A stretch of 64,000 nucleotides of DNA from Rattus norvegicus (taxonomy: Eukaryota > Chordata > Mammalia > Rodentia > Muridae). A model generated the notes under the pieces. The model saw nothing but the letters and a program-made list of their open reading frames with translations. It was not told where the DNA came from and made no database searches. The position numbers were made by a program, and so were the translations under genes. The stretch lies in assembly GCF_036323735.1 (NCBI RefSeq), contig NC_086040.1, positions 2,980,321 through 3,044,320 of the forward strand, read 5' to 3'. Of this stretch, positions 46,384 through 58,388 are shown piece after piece; within the stretch, counting starts at the first letter, position 1, and every line of letters begins with the position of its first letter.

Positions 46384-47636
46384 TTAGTTTCTTGCTTCTT
46401 CTAGGGTATAGCTTGCCTCCTTATGTTGGGCTTTACCATTTATTATCCTTTGTAGTGCTGTATTTGTAGAAAGATATTGTGTAAATTTGGTTTTGTCATG
46501 GAATATCTTGGTTTCTCCATCAATATTAATTGAGAGTTTTGCTGGATACAGTAATCTGGGCTGGCATTTGTGTTCTCTTAGGGTCTGTATGACATCAGTC
46601 CAGGATCTTCTGGCCTTCATAGTTTCTGGCGAGAAGTCTGGTGTGATTCTGATAGGTCTCCCTTTATATGTTACTTGACCTTTTTCCCTTACTGCTTTTA
46701 ATATTCTTTCTTTATTTTGTGTGTTTGGTGTTTTGACAATTATGTGACGGGAGGTGTTTCTTTTCTGGTCCAATCTATTTGGAGTTCTGTAGGCTTCTTG
46801 TATGTCTATGGGTATCTCTTTTTTTAGGTTAGGGAAGTTTTCTTCTATGATTTTGTTGAAGATATTTACTGGTCCTTTGAGCTGGGAGTCTTCACTCTCT
46901 TCTATACCTATTATCCTTAGGTTTGATCTTCTCATTGAGTCCTGGATTTCCTGTATGTTTTGGATCAGTAGCTTTTTCCGCTTTACATTATCTTTGACAG
47001 TTGAGTCAATGATTTCTTTGGAATCTTCTGCTCCTGAGATTCTCTCTTCCATCTCTTGTATTCTGTTGATGAAGCTTGTATCTACAGCTCCTTGTCTCTT
47101 CTTTTGGTTTTCTATATCCAGGGTTGTTTCCATGTGTTCTTTCTTGATTGCTTCTATTTCCATTTTTAATTCCTTCAACTGTTTGATTTGTTTTCCTGGA
47201 ATTCTTTCAGGGATTTTTGTGTCTCCTCCCTATGGGCTTCTACTTGTTTATTTATGTTTTCCTGGAATTCTTGCAGGGATTTTTGTGTCTCCTCTCTATG
47301 GGCTTCTACTTGTTTATTAATGTTTTCCTGGAATTCTTTCAGGGATTTTTGTGTCTCCTCTCTATGGGCTTCTACTTGTTTATTCATGTTTTCCTGGAAT
47401 TCTTTCAGGCATTTTTTCAATTCCTCTCTGTAGGCTTCTACGTGTTCTCTAAGGGAGTTCTTCACGTCTTTCTTGAAGTGCTCCAGCATCATGATCAAAA
47501 ATGATTTTGAAACTAGATCTTGCTTTTCTGGTGTGTTTGGATATTCCATGTTTGTTTTGATGGGAGAATTGGGCTCCGATGGTGCCATGTAGTCTTGGTT
47601 TCTGTTGCTTGGGTTCCTGGGCTTGCCTCTCGCCAT
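46384..47636 (-). pseudogene. L1 ORF1 (RNA-binding chaperone), one frameshift
   Basis: Start codon at 47,634-47,636 ('MARGKPRNPSNRNQ'). The N-terminal half is a coiled coil containing a tandem 22-residue repeat ('EFQENINKQVEAHREETQKS' type). Then follow the RRM region ('RRSNLRIIGIEES', 'NLKKEIPIDIQEAYRTPNRL', 'RHIIVKTPN') and the C-terminal domain ('YKGRPIRITPDFSPETMKAR', 'CQPRLLYPAKLSI'), ending at 46,384. A 1-nt deletion in an A run near 47,180 splits it into a 153-codon and a 264-codon frame. Otherwise it is well preserved. ORF1p normally trimerises and coats L1 RNA in the cytoplasm. Confidence 0.92.
47191..47454 (-). repeat. Four 66-bp tandem repeats in L1 ORF1
   Basis: Exact 66-bp steps at 47,191, 47,257, 47,323 and 47,389. 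The first three units are nearly identical and the fourth is diverged. Each encodes 22 residues (three heptads plus one), keeping the coiled coil. This is the length-polymorphic region known from rat L1 ORF1. Confidence 0.93.
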
Positions 47637-47774
47637 CAGATTATCTCTAGTGTTACATTGTTCTGCTATTTCTGACAGTGGCTAGACTGTCCTATAAGCC
47701 TGTGTGTCAGGAGTGCTGTAGACCTGTTTTCCTCTCTTTCAGTCAGTTATGGGGACAGAGTGTTCTGCTTTCGG
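47637..47774 (-). other. L1 5' UTR tether between monomers and ORF1
   Basis: About 140 bp between the ORF1 start and the first monomer; non-repeated here. Confidence 0.65.
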
Positions 47775-48381
47775 GCGTGTAGTTTTTCCTCTCTACAGGT
47801 CTTCATCTGTTCCTGTGGGCCTCTGTCTTGAGTTCACCAGGCAGCTTTCCTATAGTAGAAAATTTGGTTACCTGTGGTCCCGAGGCTCAAGTTCGCTCAT
47901 GGGGTGCTGCCCACGGGCTCTCTGCAGTGGCAGCAACCAGGAAGACCTGTACCGCCCCTTCCGGGAGTTTCAGTGCACCAGGGTTCCAGATGGTCTTTGG
48001 CTTTTTCCTCTGGTGTCCGAGATGTGTGCAGAGAGGAGTCTCTTCTGGTTTCCCATGCTTGTCTGCCTCTCTGAAGTTTTAGCTCTCTCTGCATGGTTTG
48101 GGTGCAGAGAACTGTTTATCCAGTCTGTTTCCTTCAGGTTCAGGCGGTGTCTCTGGCAGGGGTCCTGCTGCTCCTGCACCCTCCCCCACGGGAGCCCAGA
48201 GGCCTTATACAGTTTCCTCTTGGGCCAGGGATGTGGGCAGGGGTGAACAGTGTTGGTGGTCTCTTCCGCTCTGCAGCCTCAGGAATGCCCACCTGACCAG
48301 GCAGTGAGGTCTCTCTCTCTCACGGGGTCTGGGAGCAGAGAGCTGCTGCAGGCCGGGATCCGCGGTTGTGGGACTTCCGGT
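47775..48381 (-). promoter_or_regulatory. L1 5' UTR monomer, inner copy
   Basis: GC-rich ~0.6-kb promoter unit, aligned throughout with 48,382-48,989 (shared TTCAGGTTCAGGCGGTGTCT, CCTTATACAGTTTCCTCTTG and so on). It ends in GGGACTTCCGGT on +. Its left (inner) end is more diverged. Confidence 0.88.
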
Positions 48382-48989
48382 AAACACAGAATGTGCCGGG
48401 TCCTAGAGGAATTCTGCTTCCGTGTGTCCCAAGCTCACCAGGCAGCTTTCTTGCAGCAGAAAAGTTGGTTTTACCTGTGGTCCCAAGGCTCAAGTTCGCT
48501 AGTGGGGTGCTGCCCACGGGCTCTCTGCAGGGGCAGCAACCAGGAAGACCTGTGCCGCCGTTTCCGGGAGCTTCAGTGCACCAGGCTTCCAGATGGCCTT
48601 TGGTGTTTTCCTCTGGCGTCCGAGATGTGTATGCAGAGTGCAGTCTCTTCTGGTTTCCCAGGCGTGTCTGCCTCTCTGAGGGTTTAGCTCTCCCTCCCAC
48701 GGTATTTGGGTGCAGAGAACTGTTTATCTGGTCTGTTTCCTTCAGGTTCAGGCGGTGTCTCAGGCAGGGGTCCTGCCGCTCCTCGGCCCTCCCCCACGGG
48801 AGCCCAGAGGCCTTATACAGTTTCCTCTTGGGCCAGGGATGTGGGCAGGGGTGAGCAGTGTTGGTGGTCTCTTCCGCTCTGCAGCCTCAGGAGTGCCCAC
48901 CTGACCAGGCGGTGAGGTCTCTCTCTCTCACGGGGTCTGGGAGCAGAGAGCTGCTGCGGGCCGGGATCCGTGGGTGTGGGACTTCCGGT
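48382..48989 (-). promoter_or_regulatory. L1 5' UTR monomer, outer copy
   Basis: About 608 bp, the most 5' unit. Rodent L1 monomers act as internal pol II promoters. It ends flush with the element's 5' end at 48,989. Confidence 0.88.
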
Positions 48990-49539
48990 CGATGTCTTTT
49001 TTTAATATCTGAGAAAATTTGTATGGCATGTCTCTTTTTAAGAGATTTTTCTGAAACTTTGAAAAGGATTATGTTGTTAATTATGTACTTGTCAAGTTCA
49101 GAACTTGTTGGAAAAGGGAGGCCTTGCTAGATCTCAGTTTGTGTAGTAATATATAAGTGGACTTTTAAGTTTTTATACTTAATATTTTATATATAAAATT
49201 CATTCTCCTTGTCCTCAGCCTATGTGACAATAGACATTATCCCCTTTGCTCGAGTAAAGTTGATCTTAATGCTTCTCATGTACAACACAATCACATTTAT
49301 TCAGTCATGAAATTTAAATAAAAGTGGAATAGAGATAGATTAATCTCTTTTGGAGGACCCTTGTTTGATTCGCATCACATTTTGTCACAGAGACATATGT
49401 TATTTGAGTTTTTGGTTATCAGATACAATTTCTGTCATGTGTTTGCACTATACATGTGATATGCACAGACATTTCAGCATAAACAACACACTACCACATA
49501 TAAAAATAACAAAAATTTGAGAGAGCATACATCAGTAGG
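48990..49539. other. Unassigned AT-rich sequence
   Basis: No gene or repeat recognised; 5' flank of the full-length L1. Confidence 0.4.
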
Positions 49540-51790
49540 TTCACAGCACACATAAAAGCTCTAGAATGACAAAAAGCAAACATATCCAAAATGAGTAGAA
49601 GGCAGGAAATAATAAAATTCAGGTCCAGAAACAAAAAGATCTACACAAAGAATCAACAAAATCAGGGAATGTTTCTTTGAAAAAATTATCGAGAAAAATA
49701 ATCCCTTAGACACACTAAGCTGAGAGCACAATGACATTGTCCAAATGAATAAAATTAGAAATTTAAAGTGAGACATAACAACAAAATTTGAGAAATTCAA
49801 ATTTTTCCTCAGATTCTATTACAGAAACCTATACTAAACAAAATTGGAAAATTGTGAAAAAAATGAACAATTTTCTAAATGGATATCAGATGCTTAGGTT
49901 TAATTAGTATGAGAAAAAACAAAATAGTGACCTGATAAATCCCTAAAAAATTGAAGCTGTTATTAAAAGTGCCTCAAACAATAAAAGGCCAAGAGCAAAT
50001 ATCTTTAGTGGATAATTCTATTAGATTTTCAAAGTAGGCCTTTTACCAAAACACTTCAAAATATAACACAAAATAGAAACTGAAAAAAAAAACAACCCCA
50101 TTTATTAAATTTCTCTTATACCTAAACCACACAAAGATGTAACAAAGAAAGAAAAATTAAGAGCAATCTTGCTTAGGAAGATCGATCCTAATCAAAAATA
50201 CTTAGGGAAATTCTTACAAATAAAATCAAAGAACACATCAAAGCAATCATCGAAAACAATCAAGTAAGCTTCATCCCACGGATGGGAGGTGATCTCACAT
50301 ATCAAAGTTCATAAATGTAATTCACTAAAGACACCCTCAAAGAAAAAAACCAAATGGTCATCTCATTAGATGCCCACAGAACATTTGACAAATTTGAAAA
50401 CTCCTTCATGTTAATAGTCTTGGAAAGATTAGCAATTCAAGGCCCATAGGTAAACATATTAAAAGCAATATACAACAAAGCAGTAGCCAATATTAAAGTT
50501 AATGGAGAAAATCAGGGACTAGACAAAGCTGCCACACTCTTGCTACCTAGTCAATATAGCACTTGAATTCCTAACTAGAGCAATTTGACAACAAAAAGAG
50601 GGCAAGGGATCCAAATTGTAAAGAAGTCAAAAATATCACTATGTGCTGATAGAATAATGGTATACGTAAGTGACTACACAATATAAAATGAGGATTCATA
50701 CAGCTGATAAACAACTTTAACAAAGTTGCTCTATATAAAGATAACTCAAACAAATCCATAGCAATCTTCTATTCAAAGGATAGGCATGTTGAGAAGAATT
50801 TAGGCAAAATACACGATTCACAATAGTTGAAAATAATATAAAACACTTTGGTGTGACTGAAACCAAGCAAGTAAATATTTTTAGAATAAGAACTTCAATT
50901 TTGTGTAGAAATACATTGAAGAAGATCATAGAAATTAGAAAGATTTCCCATGATCATTGGTTATGAAGGTTTTGCAAATCCAAAAAATAACAACAAAACA
51001 AAACAAAAATAAACCCGCAAAAAAAAAAAAAAACAGAAAACAAACAACCGAAAAACAGATTCCACCTCACAACAGTCGAATGGGTAAGATCCAAAACTCA
51101 GTAGATAACGAATGATGGGGAGGATGTAGTCACTTGACTTTTGAAAAAGTTGGCAAAACCATTTAGTGGTGGGGGAAATATAGCAAGGACAACAAATGAT
51201 GCTGAATAAACTGAAGGTCAACGATTTAAGAATGCAAATCAATCCACTCTTCTTACTCTGTACAAACAGCATGTTCTAATAGATCTAGGACCTCCATATA
51301 AAACAATATAGACTCCAACTAATAGTGGGAAAGACTCACAAATGGACACTGGGTCTAATGTTCATGAACACAACACAGTGACTTATTCTCTAAGATCTAG
51401 AATTGAAAAATGGGATCTCATGTAAATGCAAAGCTTGGAAAAGGCAAAGGAAATTTTCCTTAGGATGAATTAGAAAGCAAAGATTGGGAAAATATCTTTA
51501 CCAGACATATATCTGAAAGAGGTCTGATATCCAATATATGCAAAGTACACATGAAGATAGACTCCAGAGATTCAAATAACCCTATCATAAAATTGGGTAC
51601 AGAGCTAAAAAATAAATGTGTGCTGAACAATATTGAATGACTGAAATATATGTGAAAGAATATTATATACCCTTAGTCATCTGGGAAATGCAAATCAAAA
51701 TCACCCTGACACTCGACTTCACACCGATTAGAATGGCTAAGATCAAAAATCCATGTGCCAGCCGCCACATATTTATCAGCATTGACTGTA
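49540..51790 (+). mobile_element. Old L1 ORF2 copy, decayed and rearranged
   Basis: Sense L1 ORF2 text: 'AGAAGGCAGGAAATAATAAA' (49.6 kb), 'TTTGAAAAAATTATCGAGAA', 'ATCTCATTAGATGCCCACAG', 'TTAGCAATTCAAGGCCCATA', then C-terminal parts to 'AGAATGGCTAAGATCAAAAA' (51.7 kb). An A-rich stretch at about 50,985-51,060 and out-of-order pieces around 51,060-51,230 show an internal insertion or rearrangement. It is the only long L1 here in + orientation. Confidence 0.82.
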
Positions 51791-52744
51791 TAACCCAGTT
51801 TAAATAGCAAGGGATAGAAACTATTTTAGGCCACAAGGAAAGCAGCAAGCAGCCCCTGTGTCCTAACCATAAGATATTCATCAGGATTCTGTCTTTTGCA
51901 GCGCCACAAATAGAGCTTACAACTCAATAAAAGGTGCACTAGTACATGCAAGTTATTAGAAAAGAAAAATGAGGAGGAATACAGCATACCAATGCTAGAG
52001 CTCCCACTGTCTGTAGGGAAATTTTTATCTCAATTTTGTACACCACACATCATATCACTTGGTTGCTATAGCACATTATCCTTGCACCTGTGTCTGCTAC
52101 TAGGAATACATTCTATCACATGCACATTTAGCACATCATCCTTACAATGGTGTGGCCAAGAAATTATCACTTGACATAATGAATTTTCAAAAGAAGCCAA
52201 AAGTTTCCAATTCAAGGAAATAATTTCATGTCTCTGATTTTAATTTTTCTTGTGATCTGTATTATCAATTCTTAAATTTCGCTGTAAAGATCATGGCAAA
52301 ATGAATAGAACAGCTGCTGGAGGGGTTAACTACCATGTTTTTTGCAGTCAGCCACATATCTAAATTTGAGCTCCTTGAAAGAGTGTTTTTGGAAGGAATA
52401 AGGAAGTTCACAAACAGTCTGGACAGCAATCACTGACTTTCCTCCCTAAAAGTCAAGTTTGTAGGTTTTAATGTCAAATATCAGACACCATCCTATGACA
52501 TGCGTTTGTAGGATAATTTATTATTTTAAATTCGAATTAAACTGGTGCAGAATAGTATTTTATGCATCTAGATCATCATTTATTTTTTCTTTGTTCTCAT
52601 TCCCTTCTTATTTCTTTAGGTGTATTCTTTTCTTATCCCAGTTAATTCCAACATGTACTTTATTTTTGCATGTATTTAGTTATATACTGCATTTCTTAAG
52701 ATGTCTTATTCCCACTAATGTCTTAACGTCTTTCTACATCAACA

Positions 52745-52745
<1 letters not shown>
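51791..52745. other. Unassigned sequence
   Basis: No gene or repeat recognised. Confidence 0.4.
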
Positions 52746-52780
<35 letters not shown>

Positions 52781-52798
52781 ACACACACACACAGACAC
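52746..52798. repeat. (CA)n microsatellite
   Basis: CACA with two CAGACA interruptions. Confidence 0.93.
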
Positions 52799-53149
52799 AT
52801 TACACACCTTTTTATCTACTTCCAGATATAAAAGAAAATGTGTCTGAGCCTGGCTAATTTCAAATATAATAATAATTTCTAGTTAATCTCATACATATTA
52901 CTGAAAGACCAGAACTTTCCTTTTTTTTTTAAATTTTGGAAAAATGTGAGTTCCATATGTGTTTCACATACTCTACATCCTTTTGACCATTGTGGGTCAT
53001 AAGACTGGCCAAAGAGCTAGGTTGTTCTGTACAGCTCAGGAATACATATGTGTAAATATATCTATGGCTTCCTTACTTCATGATACTTCAGATATATACC
53101 CAATAAGGATGTAGCTGTGAAATTTGCTGCCTTTATTTTCTGATTTTCT
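52799..53149. other. Unassigned sequence
   Basis: No feature recognised. Confidence 0.35.
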
Positions 53150-54656
53150 CTTCCTGTTTACTGATTTTCACACGGGTTTCATAAATTCATATTCTTATAT
53201 TAATTCTCTTCCCCCTTCTTCCACAGTGGATTAAGCAGTATACCTTGAGTGAGATGGAAATTCATAGCATTATTAATCCCTTTACATTTCATGTCCTCAA
53301 TGCTGTGAGTTTTTGTTAAGGACACCACATTTGATTCTTGTGACCATTCTTTGTATCAGTTTTTTTATTCATCCTTTATCTCATCCTATATGCCCATACC
53401 TTTTAATTGCTTAACTTCATTCATCATCATGGTGAAATACTTATCCCTTGTTTCCCTACCCACACCTGATACTGAACCACTCCATTCCTATCATCATTTT
53501 TTGTGCCATACAGTTCCCTCCCTCCATCTGACAATTATGATTGTCATATCACCCTCCTGTGAGTGAGATTTAATCATCTTGCCTTAATCATTCTTTCTTT
53601 AGGCTTTTTGTTCTGTGATGTCTGTTTATCCTGTATTTAATGACTAATATCCACTTAGCAGTGAATATATAACAGGAATGTCCTTTGAGACAAGGTAACC
53701 CATTGAGGATAAGATTAAGTTCCAGTTATTTTTATACAAAATGTATTATATATTTGTATTTGAAAACTGAATAAGTTTCAATACTGTTAATGAATCACAT
53801 TTTCTATATCCACGATTTGGTGGGCAGAAAACAACTAGATGAGTTGTTTGGTGCTGTGCCTATTAAAAATAAGGCTTCTCAATAAATTCCTGAAAAAAAA
53901 GTGTGTCAATTGACTTCTTCACCTTTGCCATTCTGATTGGAGTGAGGTAGAAGCTCAGGACTGTATTTTTTTACATTTAAAGATTATTAAGGCCTGTAAA
54001 AATTTCTTAAATGCTTCTCAGACTTTTGAGCTTCGTTTGTTGTGAGTTCTGCTTAACTTTGTACCCAATTAATTCATTGGATTATTTATGGTATTAGTTA
54101 TATGCTAACTTGTTCAGTTCTCTATATATTTTGGATATTAGCCCTCTTTTGGATGTTAATGAATTTTTCCCATTTTTAAGGTTGTTGATTTATGCTACTG
54201 AGCATGACTTATCTTACAAAAGCTTTTCTATTCCAAAATTCCCATGTATCATTTGAGGTTCTTAGACCATGTTGTCCTGTTAAGGAAAATTTTCTTTGTG
54301 CTGATGAGTACAAGGCTCTTTTCCAATATATTTTCTATTAAATTTGGTAATTTCAGTCTTCAATACCTTTGGACTTGACCTTTGTGCATGGTCATAAATT
54401 TTGGATTTATTTACATTTTTCTACATACAAACTATCAATTAAACCAGCACCATTTATTAAATATGCTTTCTTTTTTCTATTGTATTTGTCAGCTCCTTCA
54501 TCAAAATAAAATGACCATAAGTGTATGAGTGTTCTTTACTGCCTGGTTTTATAACTTTATTTGATATGTCTGTGTTTTTCACAATCCCATGGAGTTTTAA
54601 TCATTATTTTATTATAGAAGAGCTTGAGATAGGAATGTTGACTCCCTTAGAAATAT
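53150..54656 (-). mobile_element. Old L1 (Lx-type) 3' UTR and ORF2 C-terminal half
   Basis: Antisense L1 text from 'CTAATATCCACTTAGCAGTG' (53.65 kb) through 'GATTGGAGTGAGGTAGAAGC', 'TTTTGGATATTAGCCCTCTT' and 'CAGCACCATTTATTAAATAT' to 'CCCATGGAGTTTTAATCATT' (54.6 kb). The part left of 53.6 kb is probably 3' UTR. Confidence 0.8.
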
Positions 54657-54850
54657 ACATGCAACTTAACTGAATGCCTGAGAGCTCTAGGACAGAAAGA
54701 AACAAACACACCAAAGAGGAGAGGAGTACAAGAAAGGGTGAAAATTGGTGCTGAAATCAGTCAGAAAGAAAGTAAATGATATAGAAATCAGCAAAACCAA
54801 GACCTGTTTCTTTGAAAAATTGAACAAGATAGATTAATATCGCAAGAACA
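54657..54850 (+). mobile_element. Inverted L1 ORF2 5' piece
   Basis: Sense L1 ORF2 text ('GAGCTCTAGGACAGAAAGAA', 'GGTGCTGAAATCAGTCAGAA', 'TTTGAAAAATTGAACAAGAT') abuts the minus-strand L1 with the opposite orientation. It matches a 5' inversion of the kind made by twin priming. Confidence 0.65.
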
Positions 54851-55524
54851 TTGTCAATACCTCTATGTAAATGCTGGGACTGCAAGACTACAAGGGTTGT
54901 TCCTGCAGGAGGACCAAATTGCAACTTGCATAAATGACCTCTACTGCATGATAAGAAACTGCTGTCTAGAATAGACCCTTTCTTTATATCTATGCTACTG
55001 TAGAGATATCAGGCACTAAAACTCATCAGTATGAGCTTACTGAACATTGCTCACTTTCTTATGGCGTCTGTGCAGTTTACTCTGTGCCACATCACCTCCA
55101 ATCACCAAGGATATGTATTGTACAGAAAAGAGTCATCAAGTTACATGTGACATCTTGCTCTATATATTGGATTCAAACGCATGATCCTGAGATTAAGAGT
55201 CTCATGCTCATCAATTGGCAAAGTAATACTTGCTTCATCATCGTGTTCTGAATGCTTTAGAACACCCCTTATTTTTTGCCTATTGCTGGAAGAAATGTAC
55301 TTGTGATTTCAATTGACCTCTTTTTTTCTTGGTCCTGCTGTTATGCCCCTTTTTAGTGAGGTGGGCTCTTAGTGTTATCTTCCAGGGAAGGTGAGATTGG
55401 GACCTCATTTCTGTATTTTTTCTTTTTTCTGTCTTCATTTCATTGGCCTTCCCACTTTTATACTCTCACTCATGGTCTCCCTTTAAGTGCCAATGTATGG
55501 TATTTTCTCTTCTGGATCATTTTA
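54851..55524. other. Unassigned sequence
   Basis: No feature recognised with confidence. Confidence 0.35.
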
Positions 55525-57110
55525 GCTTCATGTTCAACTACCAAGTATGTAAGTTTATACTTGGGTCTTAAATTATATTTCATTGATCTTCGTGTGTCTC
55601 GTTACTAATACCATTCCTTTAAAGAAAAACACTTATACTCCCTAGTAGATATTGCCATGTGTGAGGTGTTGGACTGTGAAAAATACCCTGCTTACTTGTT
55701 GAAATATGTGAAAGTCCCAGGGACCATAAGGAAGTGCAGCACCTTCCCAGAAGTTCAAGCCCATCACACATAATTACAGCTCCCCCCCCCACCCCATGTA
55801 GATGAATTAAGACAGAGCTGTCGCTTAGGGCAGTGGCACAATCCCCTTCTCCACAGATTGAGAACCTGACCACAGACCATGTAGGATCAAGGCAGGCCAG
55901 TCATATATAAGGAGGACCACATCCATAAGTATTCTTATGGCCAAGAATCAGGCCAAACCAATAAGTAACTGCTGTCAGACCCTATCCCATCCAAACACTG
56001 TATTAAAGAATCCTATTCAGAAGTATTAAAGGTGTGCAGGAATTATTAAATACTCTGATAATTTGTGTCAAAACAGTTGTAACACTGCCACTTAGAGAAG
56101 GGACCTACCCTCCTGAAATCTCTGTCAGAAGCTCCCTTCAACCCTGATCAGTGCCCTGGTGGCTCAACCAGCCCTAAGTCCTGCAGCAGTTTTGAAATGG
56201 ATTTAGAGAAGTACAAACAGTGGAGTCAGCTCTCCCTCCCTGCCTAAGTTCTGTCCCCTACACTTGAACCTGTGCACCATGTTTAACAAGATATCTGCAT
56301 GGAAAATATCGAGCATGAAGGGCAACAGAAAGGGATGATTGTTCCCACAAGTATGATTAACTGTTGAGTATACATTCTTTATTCCGAGTTTGTATTGTTC
56401 CAAATAAATGTAAGAAATTATCTTTCTTCTTATGTGAAGAAGTGAGTTGAAATTTGGATGGTAATTACATTGAAAATGTAAATTGCTTTTCATAAAATGG
56501 TCATTTTTACTGTGTTAACTCACCTATGCCATGAATATATGTGATGTTTCTTTCTTCTGAGGTTTTTATTTTCTTTCTTCACAATCTTTATGATCTTAAC
56601 ATACAGATCTGTTACAAACTTGGTTCAATTCACACCAAGATATTTTACATGTCCTATGATTGTTTTTAAGGACATAAATTCCCTAATTTCTTGCTCTTTC
56701 CATTTAGCCATTGAGTATAAGAAGGATACTGATTCATTGGACTTAATATGATATGCAAACTCATTGCTGAAATTGTTTATCATGTATTGTTTTCTGGTAG
56801 AAATTTTGGGGTCAGTATGTATAGTGTCATATCATATGCAAATAGTGATATCATGACTTACATCATCTTCTCATTTTGTTTACCTTTGATGTAATCTAAA
56901 CATCTAGTACTATATTGAATAAATGGGAAAGTAGGCCGTCCCACTTCTCTCTTCTTAGTGGGATTGATTCACACTTCTTTCTCTTTAATTTCATAATGTC
57001 TACTGCTTTTCTCTTTATTGTTTGTCTCATATTTAGATATTTATTTTCATATTCTGATGTCTCTAATTCTTTGTGAATTAACAATATCTCAAGAAAAGTA
57101 TTTAATGAAC
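55525..57110 (-). mobile_element. Old L1 ORF2, interrupted at 55,616-56,327
   Basis: Antisense L1 ORF2 resumes at 55,525-55,615 ('TTCATTGATCTTCGTGTGTC', 'ACTAATACCATTCC'). It continues after an insertion from 56,328 ('GTTCCAAATAAATG', 'GGATGGTAATTACATTGAAA', 'GAGTATAAGAAGGATACTGA'). The two sides join at positions about 100 bp apart in an intact L1. Confidence 0.72.
55616..56327. mobile_element. Unassigned ~0.7-kb insertion inside an L1
   Basis: Interrupts the L1 ORF2 remnant. GC-richer than its host, with a C-run at 55,783-55,795. Could be a solo LTR, but no terminal motif or family was recognised. Confidence 0.45.
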
Positions 57111-57195
57111 ATTCTGGAAAAGTAAACACTTCATGGGATCCTGAAACTCTAGATTCTAATAAAATTATCTATAGTTTTCAGATGGTTTTGTTGTT

Positions 57196-57312
57196 GTTGA
57201 TATATTTTTTCTTTTATGGGATTTTTTTATTTACATTTCAGTTGATGTTCCCTTTCCTGATTTCCCATATCTAAGCCCAATTTCCTACCCCCACACTTCT
57301 TTTTTTAAATTT
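57196..57312 (-). mobile_element. L1 3' end scrap
   Basis: 'TTTATTTACATTTCAGTTGA' then 'CCCTTTCCTGATTTCCCATA' is the antisense end of an older L1 3' UTR; about 120 bp only. Confidence 0.6.
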
Positions 57313-57324
57313 TTTCCTGTTATC

Positions 57325-58388
57325 TTTTTTAACTTGAGTATTTCTTACTTACATTTCGATTGTTATTCCCCTTCCCGATTTCTGGGCCAATATTCCCCTA
57401 GCACCTACCCCTCCCCTTCTTGATGAGTGTTCCCATCCCAATCCTCCCCCCACTACCGCCCTCTCCTGAACACTCAATTTCACTGGGGGTTCAGCCTTGA
57501 CAGGACCAAGGGCTTCCCCTTCCACTGGTGCTCTTACTAGGATATTCATTGCTGCCTATGAGGTTGAAGCCCAGGGTCAGTCCATGTCTAGTCATTGGGT
57601 AGTGGCTTAGTCCCTGGAAGCTCTGGTTGCTTGGCATTATTGTTCATATGGGGTCTCCAGCCCCTTCAAGCTCTTCCAGTCCTTTCTCTGATTCCTTCAA
57701 CAGGGGGCCCATTCTCAGTTCAGTGGTTTGCTGCTGGTATTCGTCTACATATTTGTTGTATTCTGACTGTGTCTCTCAAGAGAGATCTACATCTGGTTCC
57801 TGTTGACCAGCACTTCTTTGCTTCATCCATCTTATCTAGTTTGGTGGATGTATAAGTATGGGCCACATTTGGGGCACGCTCTGGATGGTTGTTCCTTCTG
57901 CCTCTGTTCTAAACTTTGCCTCCCTATACACTCCCAAGGGTATTCTTGTTCCCCTTTTGAAGAAGGACTGACGAATTCACATATTAGTCATTCTTCTTGA
58001 GTTTCCTGTGTTCTGTGGACCTAGGGTGAACCAAGCATTTGGGCTAATAGCCACTTATCAATGAGTGCTTATCTTGTGTGTTTTTCTGTAATTTGGTTAC
58101 TTCATCCAGGATGCTATTTTCCAGTTCCATCATTTGCCTACAAATTTCATAAAGTCATTGTTTTTGATAGCTGAGTAATATTCCATTGTGTTGATGTACC
58201 ACATTTTCTGTATCCATTCCTCTGTTGAAGGGCACCTGGTTTCTTTCCAGCTTCTGCCTATTATAAATAAGCTGCTATGAACATGGAGGAGGATGTGTCT
58301 TTGTTATATTTTGGGTATATGCCCAATAGAGGTATAGCTGGGTCCTCAGGTAGTTCAAAGTCCAATTTTCTGAGGAACCTCCACACGT
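57325..58388 (-). mobile_element. L1 3' fragment (3' UTR and ORF2 C-terminus)
   Basis: T tract (tail) then 'AACTTGAGTATTTCTTACTT', 'CACTGGGGGTTCAGCCTTGA', 'ATATTCCATTGTGTTGATGT' and 'TTTCTGAGGAACCTCC'. Same 3' UTR type as the two young L1s but more diverged. 5'-truncated at 58,388, where a still older L1 begins. Confidence 0.88.

Larger units (their letters stand above)
41783..48989 (-). mobile_element. L1 copy 2 (rat-type, structurally full length)
   Basis: About 7.2 kb LINE-1 on the minus strand with every module in order: two 5' UTR monomers (about 47,775-48,989), a tether, ORF1 (46,384-47,636), an intergenic gap, ORF2 (42,498-46,324), 3' UTR (41,783-42,497) and poly(A). The 5' end falls at a monomer end (ACTTCCGGT). 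It is a complete insertion but not competent, because both ORFs carry frameshifts or stops. The GC-rich, CpG-containing 5' UTR stands out from the AT-rich window. No convincing target-site duplication was found. Confidence 0.93.

Noticed and set aside
38289..48307. Many + strand open frames of 60-190 codons across 38-48 kb (for example 45,123-45,692)
   Set aside because: They are antisense shadows of L1 ORF1, ORF2 and the 5' UTR; no independent protein family is recognised.
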